From assembly GCA_002408385.1 (NCBI GenBank), contig DHSB01000043.1:1-6476 (forward strand): a stretch of 6,476 bases of DNA, read 5' to 3'. Of the stretch, positions 6,231 through 6,476 are shown in pieces. Every line of letters begins with the position of its first letter. Within the stretch, counting starts at the first letter, position 1. The notes below the pieces were generated by a model. That model was not told the origin of the DNA and ran no database searches. It saw only the letters and a program-made list of their open reading frames with translations. The DNA comes from Myxococcales bacterium UBA5297. Lineage in GTDB: Bacteria > Myxococcota > Myxococcia > Myxococcales > UBA5297. Made by a program: the position numbers and the translations under genes.

Positions 6231-6255
6231 ATAATAGCAAGGAGCTCACGCTCCT
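6231..6255 (-). promoter_or_regulatory. Candidate extended -10 promoter of cheB with overlapping inverted repeat
   Basis: On the minus strand TG-n-TATTAT (hexamer at plus 6231-6236, TG at 6238-6239) matches an extended -10 element, about 50 nt before the cheB ATG. Directly upstream lies an inverted repeat, AGGAGC (6240-6245) and GCTCCT (6250-6255) with a 4-nt spacer, where a -35 box would sit. No good -35 hexamer is seen, as is usual for extended -10 promoters. The repeat could be an operator, but this is inference. Confidence 0.4.
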
Positions 6256-6476
6256 GTTCGCCTGCGCTCAAAACCGGTGGAGCAACGCTCGCCCGGCTTC
6301 GCACTTGCCGAGACGACACGTTTCCCATCGGCCGGCTGCCTGCCGCGGCCGCCCAGGCACCGCACCCGCTGCGCGCGCTCAAGAGGTGTCGGGAGATCTC
6401 CTTGAACTCGGCCCGCCCCCCGGGCGTAGGCCGAGCCTGCGAGGCCGGAGTCGAAGGGCCCTTCGACTCCGCTCCC
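6256..6476. other. Gene-free right edge with several small hairpins
   Basis: No credible gene is seen. The stretch contains a perfect 10-nt palindrome GGAGATCTCC (6392-6401), a GCCCG/CGGGC hairpin with a C5 loop (6411-6425), a short AGGC/GCCT hairpin (6428-6438) and the 26-nt palindrome at the end. It may be the intergenic region between cheB and a gene beyond the window. Confidence 0.5.
6446..6471. repeat. Perfect 26-nt palindrome
   Basis: The sequence reads identically on both strands from 6446 to 6471, centred on GGGCCC between 6458 and 6459; each half contains CTTCGACTCCG on one strand. It could be a REP-like dispersed repeat in a head-to-head pair, a terminator stem or a binding site for a dimeric protein. 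No T-tract follows within the window. The palindrome is seen directly; the role is open. Confidence 0.7.

Noticed and set aside
4048..6234. 728-residue plus-strand open frame opposite cheB and the CXXC gene
   Set aside because: The minus strand encodes an unmistakable CheB with all catalytic residues; the plus-strand frame is its antisense shadow.
6184..6249. Upstream ATG at 6249 for cheB
   Set aside because: The receiver begins at once with MIRCLIVDDS at 6183, which has a well-spaced GGAG; the extra 22 residues are not part of a receiver and would overlap the promoter candidate.

Overview
The window is strongly GC-rich with GC-ending codons throughout. It reads like part of a myxobacterium-type genome (Myxococcota, formerly Deltaproteobacteria). 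This is inferred from style, not from a marker gene: several large secreted lipoproteins in a row, an Asp-Ala-Gly repeat linker behind a signal peptide, cysteine-rich modules, FG-GAP and propeller repeats, and a chemosensory protein with an added receiver domain.

Layout. Left part, + strand (about 1-3663): three consecutive genes for exported proteins. First is a 64-residue lipoprotein with two CXXCH haem-binding motifs (135-329). Second is a 318-residue exported protein built of a perfectly regular 39-residue repeat, probably a beta-propeller (410-1366). Third is a 728-residue lipoprotein with four equally spaced 4-Cys modules, seven FG-GAP/VCBS-type Asp-rich loops and a C-terminal ASPIC/UnbV domain (1477-3663). 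Their gaps (80 and 110 nt) are long enough for separate promoters, and a candidate promoter lies before the third gene. Nothing in the sequence shows that the three proteins work together beyond all facing the cell envelope or outside.

Middle (3664-4056): a gene-free stretch between convergent genes. It holds a dense set of inverted repeats, some mutually exclusive, and is the best candidate in the window for an undescribed non-coding element (structured RNA or intergenic repeat).

Right part, - strand (4057-6183): a two-gene unit read right to left. The first gene encodes a CheB protein-glutamate methylesterase with the usual N-terminal receiver and an additional complete C-terminal receiver (REC-CheB-REC, 473 aa). 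After a 15-nt gap comes a 229-residue protein of unknown family with two CXXC pairs and a helical remainder. The spacing suggests co-translation, so the unknown protein may serve the same chemosensory pathway. A candidate extended -10 promoter with an inverted repeat at its -35 position lies upstream of cheB. The right edge (about 6256-6476) has no gene but ends in a perfect 26-nt palindrome.

The many long open frames antisense to or out of frame with these genes are judged to be GC-driven shadows.
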